Of a DNA stretch of 64,000 bases, positions 23,451 to 34,784 are shown one piece after another. The stretch comes from Eutypa lata (Eukaryota; Ascomycota; Sordariomycetes; Xylariales; Diatrypaceae). Numbering within the stretch: position 1 is the first letter of the stretch; the number at the start of each line of letters is the position of its first letter. The position numbers and the translations under genes are program-made. The notes beneath the pieces were generated by a model that ran no database searches, had not been told where the DNA came from, and worked only from the letters and a program-made list of their open reading frames with translations. Where the stretch lies: the NCBI GenBank assembly GCA_022661535.1, contig JAKULF010000010.1, positions 1,798,001 through 1,862,000 of the forward strand. Reading direction: 5' to 3'.

Positions 23451-25755
23451 ATGAAAGACGACGCGGATAAGAAACCCGAGGAGGTTTCTCCCTCTCCCAC
23501 CCCTCCCCCCTCCACGGCCGGCAGTGACAGCGACAATGTCAACGCCATTGTTAACGCTCATGCCAACGGCGAGGACACTAGCCCCACTAGCCCCTTTCGT
23601 AATGAGCACCTGGACGCATTGAATAAGGCTAATAATAATAACGACTCTGATGATTCCGTGGACGGGTCTGGTGCCATACCTCTTCCCACACAACCTGAGC
23701 TTCTGCCACCTTCATTTTCATCCCGCAGCTACAGTTCGGATTCTGAACTTTCTACTTTATCCGCCACCCCCAGTCTCGACAGTGACAACGATATCGACTG
23801 TAACAATCACAACAACAAAAGCAACTGCAACAACAGCAGCAATACCATTCAGAACGAAGTTGCAGAAGAATCAATCACCATGCGTCTTCGGTATTGTCCA
23901 ACCAAGTACACTGATGAAGATGTTGCCCGCATTGTAGGACGACGTACTTTCCTTCCTACGCCCGCTTCACCCACGCCTGCTTCACCCACGCCTGAGCCCG
24001 AGACTAAGACTAGCTACGTGAGAGGGACCCAGGAACCCCAGGAACCCCAGGATGAGCACGACGGCGCCAAGGATTCCTTCCCTGAGCCTCGCCCAGATGA
24101 GGTGTACCTTTTCGTCTACGGCCGGTACTTCGACAAGTTCTTCCTGCATAAGATGCTTCCTGATGCGAAGCAACTTGGCCTTGCCCAGGTGAGCGGCTAT
24201 CGTTGGTTGCTCTGTGGTCCACGACGAGAAGGTGAGTTTTTTTTCTTCTTTCATCCTTTCCTATTCTTCTCTCCCACTTTCCTTTTTCATGTAATAAATT
24301 ACACGATCCTGCCTATTGTTGTTTGGCCCCCCTTCTTCATTTCTGCATCTCTCATTTTTTTAAGGAAAATGAAACCAACTACCAATTTACATGACACTTT
24401 TTTTATTTTTTTTCACTTTTTCCTATTGTCACATCTTCATATCCTCACACCTTCATCATGCCTTCCTACTCCTATACCCTCACCCCCTTATCTACACCCT
24501 CCCCTTCTAATCCCTATTCAATTTAACACACACACCCATCACATATTACTAACCATTTCCTCACCCCCCTTCCGCAACCCCCTATCTCTTAGTTACTCTT
24601 ACTAACACCACATCCCCACCTTCTAGACGCGCCCCCGCCCTCCAACCCCGATTGCGTCCGCTCGGCCGAGGGCTACGCGACGATGACGCGGGCGCCGGGC
24701 TCAGTGGTGTACGGGCGCCTGTACATCCTGTCCAAGGGGCTGCTGAAGTCGTTCGCCGAGAGCCGCGCCGAGAGCGACGAGTACGAGCTCACGACGGTCC
24801 CCATCGTGGAGCTGCTGGACAAGATCGAGCGCGCCAAGGAGCCCGTCTTCGCGCACCTGTCGTCGCCGTTGCGAACCGTTCGCACCATCGTCAACCGCGT
24901 CCATGCTTGGGTGGTTGACGATGCGAAGTACAAGTAAGTTGATGCACGAAATTTTATTTCATTTTATCTCTTCCTATTATAACTATTTATGTTTCTACCA
25001 ATCTATCTATCTAGTGCATGCATTCCCCAGTGCTATTCCCTCCGTTCTTTATTATTTCTTTGTTGTTTCACCTCCTAGAAGAACACGACGTGCTCAAGTT
25101 CACCCACTCACCTACCCATCCATCCATCAACTATGTTATCACAGAATCCAATTCTATCCATACCTTCACATCCATCCAAACCACCAAGCCAACCGACTAA
25201 CCTCTCACCCAACAAAACAGCATGCCCTACCGCGCCCCAGGCACATTCCACGCAGGGCCCCCGCACGGCAGCATCCGCAACGGCAGCGTGATCAACACGG
25301 GCAAAGACGCATCGTACTCGCTGCGAGACTCGGAGCGCTCCGCCGCACGGCCATACCTAAAAGCGCTGACGACATTCCAGCACTGGGCCAAGTTGGACCC
25401 GACGATCGCCCAGAGTCCGATCCCGCCGAACCCGTACCCGGGCATCGAGGCGGCACGTCGCAACGCCGGCATCATGGGTTAGGGACCCGCGGTCGACGTG
25501 CTGCCGGCGATGGGGGACGAGCAGCCCTTTGTTCGAGGTGGTGGTGGTGGTGGTGGTGGTGGAATGGGAGGGATGAGAGGAGATGGTAGTAGTAGTAGTA
25601 CCAGGGAGGCCATGGAGCAGTATGAGGAGTACCTGTTCTGTGTGAATCGCGGTATCGCCGATGCGGTGTTTCAGGGTCTGCTGCCTAGATGGTACGTTGA
25701 TGAGGTGTTGAGACCTTGGGTGCCGTATTCGAAGACGCGCCTTTTGGATGGATAG
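23451..25755 (+). CDS. Gamma-glutamylcyclotransferase-like (AIG2-like) protein with in-frame TAG
   Basis: Exons 23451-24231, 24627-24933 and 25221 onward. The frame meets TAG at 25480-25482, giving 449 residues, then continues in the same frame to a TAG at 25753-25755. Residues 1-200 are disordered (Asn, Ser, Pro-rich). The fold follows: YLFVYGRYFDKFFLHKMLPD, then SGYRWLLCGPRRE, and after the splice APGSVVYGRLYILSKGLL and VPIVELLDKIE, typical of the GGCT/AIG2 superfamily. The catalytic Glu of true cyclotransferases is not certain. The third exon is GC-rich and coding-like on both sides of the TAG: beyond it come a Gly run and EAMEQYEEYLFCVNRGIADA, then LPRWYVDEVLRPW. A weak GTACCC-CCAG pair (25434-25604, 171 nt) could remove the TAG in frame. 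Where the protein really ends is open. Confidence 0.72.
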
Positions 25756-26316
25756 AGGGGCAGGCTGGAAGACTGACAGACTGACTGGTTGGCTGACTGG
25801 CTGGTGGATGTGTCGTTGCGAGGTTGTTGTGTGGTTTACGGCGTCTCTAGAAGGGGGTGAAGATAACCTCTATATAGTTGTGATGGTTGGTTTAAGGAGA
25901 CGAGAATGTATTGCAGCACACACACGTATTGGTTGCGACCAGCGGTTTTGTTTGCAGTACCACAGCGTTTATTTGTACTTGGTCTGAATGATACCCCCCT
26001 TGCTACGAGATGTTTGGACTGGAACATATTCCTCCTTCTCACCTTATATAGGAAACAACAACGAGCATGGTTTACTTTTGCACAGAAGACGTTAAATGAA
26101 GATTATATTAACACTTCTCCTCATGATTCTTCTACACTGGATGGCAATACTCTATACTCTTTGAAAGAACAAATCCGTGACACGTTAACAACTTGTCTTC
26201 AATGGTTTCTAGTTTCACATGGGAAAATTTTATTCATTCAGCATCATTAACCCCGCTCGAAAACCACATTATAGCCCTTTTCTTAACGTGCCATCCATTC
26301 ATCTACCGGAAATCTT
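25756..26316. other. Convergent intergenic region
   Basis: Begins with GACTGACTGGTTGGCTGACTGGCTGG repeats (about 25770-25803). Holds the 3' ends of the cyclotransferase-like gene and of the minus-strand gamma-adaptin gene. No gene seen; the open frame 25906-26250 has no support. Confidence 0.5.
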
Positions 26317-29167
26317 TTATGATGGCTCCGTCCACTTGACTTGACCTTGAACCTGCCCAGCCGCCGGATGGGTATAGCCGATCTTCAACATCAAACGCAG
26401 AGGCTGCTTATCTTGTTAGTAAACGTGCTACGTGTTTGGGAAATGACAAGGATAATAGGGCGAGAAGAAGTCTTTGTACTTACCCCCTTGCTTCCCATGA
26501 TTCTCATGGGTTGAGCCGCTTCAGCACCCGGGGTCAGGTCAGAGCTAGAAATGCTCAGTAATTGTAGCTTCTGGGTTTTAGGCACGGCGGCTTGCAGCCC
26601 TACGTTAGAGAGCTGAGCCCCTGACGTGTTGCGGAAACGAGCCATGACCTGTATGGTCCCCTCGGCGTTGCGCTGCAGTTGAAGAGTGACATTCAGGCCG
26701 TTCTCATCGTAGCATGGGAAGCCGGCAGGAGCAGCGGCTACTGCTGATTGTTGTGGGGGAGGAGTGCCGAAAGATGCTAGTGCATCTAAGCCCGAGCTGG
26801 ACGGAGCTGCGGCCTGAGCGGTTGGAGGAGCCGGTGGACCTTGGGAGAAGAGATCCATGATTGACGACATGTTACTCTGTTGAGGCGCAGGGGAACCTGA
26901 TGTTGGTGGCGAGGTAGCACCGCCCAGGATATCGGCGAGCAGATCAGCATTGTTCTGAGTTCCGTTGGTAGGTGATGTAATTGGAGTGCTACCCCCATCA
27001 TCTCCCATCAGATCGAGCAAGTCTTGATCTGTTGTTGGTTTTGCGATCAGCCTAGACCTGCGGTTAGAACCCTTCTTGGTTTTCTTGGCAGCCTCGCCAA
27101 GAACTCGGGATTCCTCTTTAATTTGGGGCGCAGGCATTTTCTCCAAGACGCCACGTCGAATTTCGTCGTATGAGAAGAGGTGACCATATTCCACAGCTCT
27201 CTGTTGAACCTCAACGTCTAGGCTTGTCTGGTAGCTTTCAAGAAGATGTCGTACACGCTCGACCTGCGATGCATCCGATAGACGTGTGCTGAGTTTGACT
27301 AGGGCTGTGATGATGTACTCTGTTGTGATCTGCGTGGCGTAACTGCTATTCAGGATGGTAGAAAAAAGATCGATGACTTCATGTTCTTTGACCTCTTGAA
27401 CAAGCTCTTCCTCTTCATACTGCCCACCTCTTAACAGCAAGTCGCCAAATTCACCGATACACCAAGCACCTGCCTGCGTCAAACTTTCCTGAGTGATATC
27501 CTTCTTCAAATTTATGTAAAGCTTCTGAACAGTATAGGTTTGAAGCTCAGGTGTCGTTGCTAGCAGCCGAATAAAGGAGGCGAGAATTGGTTCCTTAACA
27601 TAATTCCCAGCCAGCGATAAGACTCGTAGCATAGTATCGACATGCCAGCGCTTGTTTGGAGAATACCGATCAGCTGCGATGCCAATCTGACTTGTCATGG
27701 TTGGCTTGAACTCGTTGTCAGCACCCTCTAAGAAGGCAAGCAGTTCGCGAATAAGCACGCGGACATTGCTCTCATTGATCAAGGTGAAACTGAGTTCCAG
27801 TGCTCGTCTCCTAATACTAATATCTGGATCCCTTAGACAGTCAAGAATAGTGTTCCGGTGACGCTGAACAGCGTTTGGCTCGATGGCGACCACCTTGATG
27901 AGTGTATTGAGTGCAACGTATCTAATGTTGTTATCACGGTTTGAGAGGAACTTCCCGAGGATATTTACACCTAGCACTCGAAGGCCAGAATCCGCCTCGA
28001 TGTCTAGAATGGTTAGGACAGCTTCATAAAGGATAGAGTTGCCAACATTCTTAGATGCATCGGTGTTGGTTGCAACTTGGGCGAGGATGTCGTTGATTTG
28101 CTCAGTGCCTTGGGGATCGCCGCGGACGAGAACTCGAAGAAGCCGAAGAATCTTGACTTGCAGGAAAGGATCGGTAATGCCAGTAACATCGTGTTCAGGA
28201 GCGTACCCAGAAGTAGCAAGACTTTTCAAGGTCTTGACAAGTATGGGTATGAATTGCTTGAACTTGTCAACTATGCCTTCTTCTCCACCTTCCTCTTCGT
28301 CTGCTTCGCACAGGCCAAGAACCAACGTGACACCACAGAGAAGGACACCGTGGTTTCGATCCGATAGCATATGCGAAGCTTTTTCGATGAAGTGCTCTTG
28401 TAGATCAGGAACCTTGCGACATATCCGCATAGCACACAGCGCAGCTTTCCTTCGAATATAGGGGTTGGCAGTGGATACGAGGGTTTCGATCTCAGGGAAC
28501 AGGTCTCTTGACATCTCAATAGAAGCAATATTTCCTAGGGTGCCGAGCGCAAGTCCGACGACATATTGGTTGGAATGACCTAGATCACTGATACGCACAA
28601 GGCATGTTAGCTAATGTCATCCTCCCAATTGGGAGTGGGCGCTAGGTAAAGCGCGACATACTTTTTCAAGGAGTTCGTAACAAGAGTCAAGACTTCTTGG
28701 TTCTCATCTAGAAGAAGACTCGTAGCCAGATGTCCCAATCGCTTATCGGCAAATCGTGGTGAAGCAAGGAGCTTGATACATTCTATCTGACCAAAATGTG
28801 TCCTTTCTCCAAGGGTGAACAAGTATAGAAGCTTAGATACATTGTTTCGCCTGTTGAAAATATCGAGTTAGCTGGGCATGTCAGTCTAAGCTGAGGGGCC
28901 AGCTCTACCTAATATTGTGGTCGTGGCTCTCTTCCCGAAAGCTGGCTCGAATTGCGGCGCTCTCCTTTTGGATGACAGCTCGTTCGTCGGCGATTGTTTT
29001 TGCTGCCCGCACATTGCGGATGAACTGTTTTACTATTATTTGAGGAGTGGTGAGCAAGCCGAAGTCAGTTGGTTCCCTTATTCACCATCTATCAAGCCAG
29101 GCCTAGACTTGGGCACAGGCACAGGCACAGGCACAAGAGGGGAATGATGGCACTCACAGGAGCTCAT
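26317..29167 (-). CDS. APL4: AP-1 complex subunit gamma (gamma-adaptin)
   Basis: Minus-strand exons in order: 29167-29158 (10 nt), 29032-28909, 28850-28662, 28587-26484 and 26403-26317, giving 837 residues, the normal length for this protein. It starts [20 protein letters not shown] and continues through the armadillo-like adaptin trunk ([57 protein letters not shown]). The hinge (about 590-720) is Pro/Ala/Ser-rich with LLDLMGDD and [10 protein letters not shown], short clathrin/accessory-binding motifs. The gamma-ear follows ([21 protein letters not shown]) and the last exon reads [19 protein letters not shown]-1 sorts cargo in clathrin coats at the trans-Golgi network and endosomes. The last acceptor has two in-frame choices (AAG or CAG, 3 nt apart). 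The first intron contains four GGCACA units. Confidence 0.93.
29111..29134. repeat. Hexamer GGCACA tandem repeat in intron
   Basis: About four copies of GGCACA lie in tandem in the first intron of the gamma-adaptin gene. Confidence 0.8.
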
Positions 29168-29877
29168 TTTGAAAGAGTGACGGGGCCCTCAAAGGGCCTA
29201 CTGATCCACTAGACCCAGATTGAAAGCCTTCGATTCCGGGTTGTTGTTTATGTAACGGCGCAATTATGTTGTTTCGTTTTATTGCCTTTAGATACCATCA
29301 AGGTCAGGAGATGGATTGAATATGAAGCGCCGTCTCTAAAGGTTATGGGGGCCTGTTAGTTAATAAGTTGTCACCGTTGTACTTAGGCTCATGCTTGAAC
29401 ACGAACGCTGTCTTCATGCGCCACAGCTAGAGTAGGTAAATTACCGACTACCTCCACATGCGCTTATTATTGGCGGGAGTGCTAGGCTGCCTTGTGTGGC
29501 TGTGTGGCTAGTGTAATCCCCATCATCTCTTTTATTTCTGCATAAACGTCGTAACTGCATAATTGCCATTCTAGCTCTAACTAATCATTTGCATAATTCC
29601 TTTTCATATAATTTGTTCTTCCTAGATATGATATTGCTTGTCGTCTTGAGGTTGTTCTAGATGATAAAGATCGCTAGGTCAATTAGCAGAAGCTTCGTGT
29701 GTGCACTTCGTATCTATGTCAAGTATCAGGCCTCCCTGATCTCAAATGTGCAGTGTGTCAAGCACTTATCTAGACCAGTCAGTAGAAAACATAAATTTCG
29801 AAAACGTAAATTCATTATCAAAGTAGTTACAAGCGTCCAAATTTCATTACAAGTTACCATAAAATACACGGAGCTTT
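29168..29877. other. Intergenic region upstream of AP-1 gamma
   Basis: Carries the AP-1 gamma promoter (transcribed leftward) and the 3' UTR of the hydrolase gene. AT-rich near 29520-29640. Nothing else seen. Confidence 0.5.
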
Positions 29878-30999
29878 TCATAACTTCGCTTCCGGTGCCG
29901 GTGCCGGTGCTGGAGTCCCTCCCTTCGTCTCCGTCCTCTCCAATATCCAATCCGCGACATCCCTATAGAACGCCTCCTTGCCATAATCCGCGTGCAGCTG
30001 ATGGTACATATCGGGGTACGCCACGAACGTGGCATCCCTGACGATGCCGGGCGTCTCCCGATCGAACCACTCCCTGGACTTCTCGATGCTGGTATCCTGG
30101 TCCCCCGTGCCGTGGCACAACAGCAGCGACCGCACCACCTTCGGGCTGAGCTTCATCGCCCCGCTCGCCAGCTGGTTCGTCCGGTCCAGCATCGAGGCCA
30201 GCCCGCCCAGCGTCCCCGTGTTGTGGCACAGCGCGTCGGCCGCCACGTCGCGCTGCACCTCCGGGTCGCGCGACACCAGCTCCGGCGGGATGTCGTACAC
30301 CATCTGGTAGTTGGGGACGACGTGCGACGCCAGGCGGCCCCCCATCACGGTCAGCCAGTGCGGCTTCAGGGCGGGCGCGAAGCCCAGGAACGGCGCCTCG
30401 AGGATCCAGCCGCGCACGCGGGCCGCGACGGCGACCTCGGGCGTGGACTCGGGCGAACTAGCGAGCGCGAGGGCTTGGCCGCCGCCCATGGAGTGGCCCA
30501 AGACGAAGAGCGGCACATCACCATCACTGTCACTGTCACCGTCGTCATTCGACGAGAGCTTGAGCTTATCCTCGATGAAAGCCGCCATGTCGGCCAGCAC
30601 GCGCGACGTGGGGCCCGTCTTGCCCTTGTCGCCGGGCTGCTTCACGCTGCGCCCCCACCCGCGCTGGTCGAAGCCGTAGACGGCGATGCCGCGCTCCGCC
30701 AGGTACGGGAAGAATCCGTAGTACCGGTTCACGTGGTCGCTGAAGCCGTGGATCAGGACCATCTTGGCTTTCGGCGGGCTGTCCGGCTATGTCATGGGTT
30801 TCTGGTGTTAGCCAAAATCAATATCTTGCAGGCGGAAGACATAGGTGCTGAATATGGATACATAGGTAGGTAGGTAGGTAGGTAGGTAGGTAGATAGGTA
30901 TGTGTATGTGTGTATGGGGTAATGGGTGCGTACCAGCCAAGTCTTAGTATATAAGCTCTCACCCCCAACAGTAAATGTCCCCTCGCTGATTTTGACCAT
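29878..30999 (-). CDS. Monoglyceride-lipase-like alpha/beta hydrolase
   Basis: Minus-strand exons 30999-30934 and 30786-29878 give 324 residues. The first exon reads MVKISEGTFTVGGESLYTKT, typical of the N-terminus of monoacylglycerol lipases, and joins PDSPPKAKMVLIHGFSDHVN in frame. Seen motifs: the oxyanion segment HGFSDH (35-40), FDQRGWGRS (61-69), the nucleophile elbow GHSMG (119-123, Ser121), the acid in HGTGDQDTS (Asp251 most likely) and a C-terminal YPDMYHQLHAD carrying the His. No signal peptide or membrane helix is seen, so it is probably cytosolic or on lipid droplets. The likely reaction is cleavage of monoacylglycerol to fatty acid and glycerol, as for yeast Yju3; this is by family. 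A short Asp/Ser insert (100-112) and a Pro/Ala tail (313-321) are low-complexity. The intron carries a TAGG array. Confidence 0.87.
30863..30893. repeat. (TAGG)n array in hydrolase intron
   Basis: About seven tandem TAGG units lie inside the 147-nt intron of the hydrolase gene. The gene is on the minus strand, so in the transcript the intron contains (CCUA)n. Confidence 0.9.
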
Positions 31000-32375
31000 A
31001 TTTGGGATTTCGGGACCGGGTATGGGTATTGTAGCTGTATCTTCAAGATGTGTAGATGGCTTGATGGTTCCTTCCGAATCAGTTTCTCTCGATCTGCTAT
31101 CAAGAAAACACCTAGAAATATCTACTCCAATATGAGGATAACGTTTTGAATAAGAAGTTAAAGCTTAAATTCCTGGTACGGTCCGTGGCGCGCAGTATAA
31201 CTTTGATGCCATAAAACTATAACCAATAAGTAGGTAATAAAACGGACGAGGCAAGGGTCGATCAAGGGATACAAATAGGCAACAATTCTCAACCTTTACT
31301 ACTCTTATTAGATCATGACAAGTACTGAGGTAGTCCAGGCAAAGAAGTACATACCGACTTAAGAATCAATCCCTTCATCGAGCTTAATGTTAGAATTTAC
31401 CTAGTTATAGTTTTACACCACGAATCGCGGTTAACATGGGAGTTTAAGTAAGCACTTGGCGTATGTAGGTAGCCCAGAGCCAATTGAAGTCATTGGGCCG
31501 AGTACGTTCAAATTCACATGTCAGCAGCTGGGACTAGTTAGAGGTCTAAAGGCTAGGTAGCTAGGTAGCTACCTAACTGGCTGGCTGGGCTGAATTCCAC
31601 CTCACCTCAATCCCGGCCGGGCGGTCCGCAAATGGGGGGTGGGTCGCACAAGTCGACGGGTCGACAGTCTCGCCGAATCCATCACGCACACGGGTGAACT
31701 CATCAACCCATGCCATGCCAGATTACTAGTAGTACCTATCGTCGTTTCGTTCAGTACCTAGTGATGGTGTTTATATTTTAAGTGGAATGAAAGCATGTAT
31801 TTATTGTAGTTTTTCTCGATTTCCCTATGTAATTAATTGTAAAGCTTGGCGAGATGTACCGAGCTAGAACGTCCGGGAAGGAATATCCCATCCTGAATCT
31901 CCACTCAAGAAGACCACGGAATATTGGCGCCCTCAGTTAGTTAACGCCGAACTCTCACACACACACAACTCCATAATGCAGTCATATTGGTAAAGTACCT
32001 GTATATATTTTGCACGTTAACCCCCTAGACCACCTATTTATATGTAGGTAGCTACCTAGGTAGTCTAGGTAATAAAGCGGCTACCAAACAGCCGCAATCC
32101 TCAAACCCCCGGGATCCTGTGCCTAAATGTGTATTTGGTATCATATAGTGAGTGGGGAGTCCTGGGCAAACAAAAAACTAATATTTACATATACAATCGT
32201 ACTCTCCTCATCCAGAATTGCCCTTCCCACCCGTACTCCCCTCTAAGCCATCCGCGCTCCCCTTCCCCTTGAGTAGAATCTCTTCGTGGGCGGTTCGAAA
32301 GTCGTAAAAATGTAATACAGAACCGGAACCCCCTGCCCATTTTAATGTAAATAGTAGATCAACAAAGTCACATGA
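31000..32375. other. Intergenic region, 1.4 kb
   Basis: No gene is supported. Many TAGGTAG/CTACCTA words occur (31555-31577, 32043-32072), together with a GC-rich patch at 31610-31700. It holds the hydrolase promoter and the 3' UTR of the ABC transporter gene. Confidence 0.5.
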
Positions 32376-34784
32376 CTATTTTGTAGATTTGTCTGCCCCC
32401 TTTACCTTCTCGCCGGTCTCCTCGCTAGTATCCTCCTCGTCTTCTTCTTCCTCCATAGCCTCCTCGATTTCTTCCTCGATGACCTCGGATTCCTGGAGGT
32501 GGGGACCTAGTCTAGCATGGGAGTCGGGAACATCACCTCCACTCATCTGCCATTCCATCAGCTTGTTAAACGCACTCTCGTTGTTCGCACTGAGCTCGAC
32601 GTAAGATCCCGTCTCAGCAACCCTGCCGCTGTTATCCAGGACAATGATCTGGTCGGACCTCTTGATTGTCGACAGTCGGTGAGCGATGGAAATTGTCGTG
32701 TTGCGGCCCTTGAGCAGCTCCCCCAGTGCAGCATTTACCAGCGTCTCGGATTCGGCATCCAATGCTGAGGTTGCCTCGTCGAGGATGAGAATATCAGGAT
32801 CTTTCAGAAGCGCTCGAGCTATTGCGATTCGTTGTTTCTGACCACCAGAGAGTTGCGCCCCTCTAGCGCCAACTTGAGTCTCCAGGCCGTGGGGAAAGTC
32901 GCTGATGAACTGACAGTTGGCTCTCTGGGCCGCTTGTATGACCTCGAACCGGCTAGCGTTAGGCCGCCCATACGCAATGTTCTCTGCGACAGTGCCCGAA
33001 AACAAGACCGGCTCCTGTGATACCATGCCGATGCGACGTCGAAGAGACTTGACGCTCATCTTGGAAATGTCTGTACCGTTAATGCTAATAGTTCCTGAAG
33101 TAGGATCATAGAAGCGTAGGAGGAGCGAGGAGACGGTTGATTTTCCACCCCCAGATGGACCAACGATGCAAACATTACTGCCCGAGGGAATTTCGAAGGA
33201 TAAACCATTGAAAATCCCGACTGCTGGGCGGGTCGGATAAGAGAAATGAACGTTATCGAACTTGATAGGACCTTGCGCAGATATAACCTTGATTCCTTTT
33301 GTTGCGGGAATACCAGACTTCCGATCTTGGAGTTCAAAAAGTCTGTCCGCGGCACCGACTCCCTTCATGAGCTCGGAGAAGAAGCCTGAAACACCGAACA
33401 GACTAGAGCCCGCAAATCCAGCATATAACATGAAAGTCGTCAGGTCACCAGGCGTTAAAGTGCCACTTCTGACCATGCCACTACTATACCAAAGCAGAGC
33501 AATTAAAGTCATGTTGCCCATCCAACCTGAAGTTGAGAAGAACGACGCATCGAATATCGATTGCTTCTTACCTAAGTCGAAGATTTTCTTGACTTGTTTG
33601 TTATATCGTCGAACTTCCTGTTGTTCACCGACAAAAGCCTGACTTGTCTTGACATTTCCCAGGCGCTCCTCGGCAATTTTAGTCAAGGTACCAATATTCT
33701 TTTGCATATCGCGACTCAACCTCCTGACGACCCGGCCGTAAAGAAAAGCGGAAGTTCCAATCAACGGAGCAGCGTATAAGATAATGGTCGTGAGACTTGG
33801 GCTAATATATACCATGAGGGTCAGACCAGTCATACCACTGACAAGTGCTCGTAGCCCATCGGAGAGATTCTGCGTAATAGCCTTTGCGACGATGATGGTG
33901 TCAGAACTAAGGCGGGAAATCAGGTCTCCAGTCCTGTTGGCATCGAAGAACTCGGCATCTTGGCTATACGTCTTCCTGAAGAGCTGAGACCGCAAGCGCG
34001 CAACTACCTTCTCTCCGACTATACGGAGTAGTATGACCCGACCAAAATTAGCAGCCGCGCCGAGAGTCAGAATTGCAGCGCACCCGCCGAAGAATTGGTA
34101 GATACTAAAGCCGAAGACTGTCACCTCGTCGACGGAGGCTGAGGAGAAGTTCATGACCTTGCCGACGATCCAAGGCATACTCATTGTAGCTGCAGAAGAA
34201 ACAAAGAGTAGAAGCACTGCAATTGAAAGCGTTGGGAGCTCTGGTCGTACGATCTTGAGCAGGCGCCAAATATCTTTCAGACTATCAGAGAATGTTCTTG
34301 ATTCTTTACCACCGTCTTTCGTCAATCGAGCCCGCAGGTTGACGTGTGCGGCCTTTGAAGCTCTCTCGGTCCGGTGGAACCCCTCCACGGCCGGCACCTC
34401 ATCTTTTTTGGTTTGGGTTATAGCATTATCTGTTTCCACGCGCTTAGTTACGCTCTGGCCATCTTTTGCTGCTCTCTGGCTCGAAGAGAACTGTCTAAGT
34501 ATGCCAACCGGTGATCGCCATGAAGAGGGTGGTGGGGGTAATCGTGATCCGGGATATAAGCCGAATGCGCTCGGAGTGGACTTGGTATTTTGTGGAGTCT
34601 GCGATTGACAGAGCACAGGGCGCGAAGCTAAGACACAAGTAGAGAATGGGGCGGTAGAAGGTGTTGTTATGAGGTTTCTGGCTTGAGCTGCACGAGAGGA
34701 AGACGTAATAGAGGTGAGAAGCTGTCGGTAGCTTCCGCCGCGTTGCGGGAGCAGTACCATTCGGTGGACTACTCCCGAAGCCAT
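32376..34784 (-). CDS. Mitochondrial ABC half-transporter, Mdl1/Mdl2 (ABCB10) type
   Basis: A single exon of 802 residues. The N-terminal 130 residues are Ser/Arg-rich with few acids (MASGVVHRMVLLPQRGGSYR), as expected for a mitochondrial presequence. A six-helix ABC transporter membrane domain follows (LSIAVLLLFVSSAATMSMPW onward, about 185-490). The nucleotide-binding domain has a Walker A GPSGGGKST (about 541-549), the signature LSGGQKQR (about 643), Walker B ILILDEATSALD (about 663-674) and the H-loop SIAHRLST (about 699). All key residues are present. Half-transporters of this type dimerise in the inner membrane; yeast Mdl1 exports peptides from the matrix. The C-terminal tail is Glu-rich. 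Which of Mdl1 or Mdl2 is the true orthologue cannot be told by eye. No introns, unlike most neighbours. Confidence 0.92.
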   Translation of the reverse strand: MASGVVHRMVLLPQRGGSYRQLLTSITSSSRAAQARNLITTPSTAPFSTCVLASRPVLCQSQTPQNTKSTPSAFGLYPGSRLPPPPSSWRSPVGILRQFSSSQRAAKDGQSVTKRVETDNAITQTKKDEVPAVEGFHRTERASKAAHVNLRARLTKDGGKESRTFSDSLKDIWRLLKIVRPELPTLSIAVLLLFVSSAATMSMPWIVGKVMNFSSASVDEVTVFGFSIYQFFGGCAAILTLGAAANFGRVILLRIVGEKVVARLRSQLFRKTYSQDAEFFDANRTGDLISRLSSDTIIVAKAITQNLSDGLRALVSGMTGLTLMVYISPSLTTIILYAAPLIGTSAFLYGRVVRRLSRDMQKNIGTLTKIAEERLGNVKTSQAFVGEQQEVRRYNKQVKKIFDLGKKQSIFDASFFSTSGWMGNMTLIALLWYSSGMVRSGTLTPGDLTTFMLYAGFAGSSLFGVSGFFSELMKGVGAADRLFELQDRKSGIPATKGIKVISAQGPIKFDNVHFSYPTRPAVGIFNGLSFEIPSGSNVCIVGPSGGGKSTVSSLLLRFYDPTSGTISINGTDISKMSVKSLRRRIGMVSQEPVLFSGTVAENIAYGRPNASRFEVIQAAQRANCQFISDFPHGLETQVGARGAQLSGGQKQRIAIARALLKDPDILILDEATSALDAESETLVNAALGELLKGRNTTISIAHRLSTIKRSDQIIVLDNSGRVAETGSYVELSANNESAFNKLMEWQMSGGDVPDSHARLGPHLQESEVIEEEIEEAMEEEEDEEDTSEETGEKVKGADKSTK

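Noticed and set aside
29992..30873. Long plus-strand open frame of 293 codons
   Set aside because: It lies antisense over the hydrolase coding region; the minus-strand protein has all lipase motifs while this frame is His/Arg/Gln-rich shadow.
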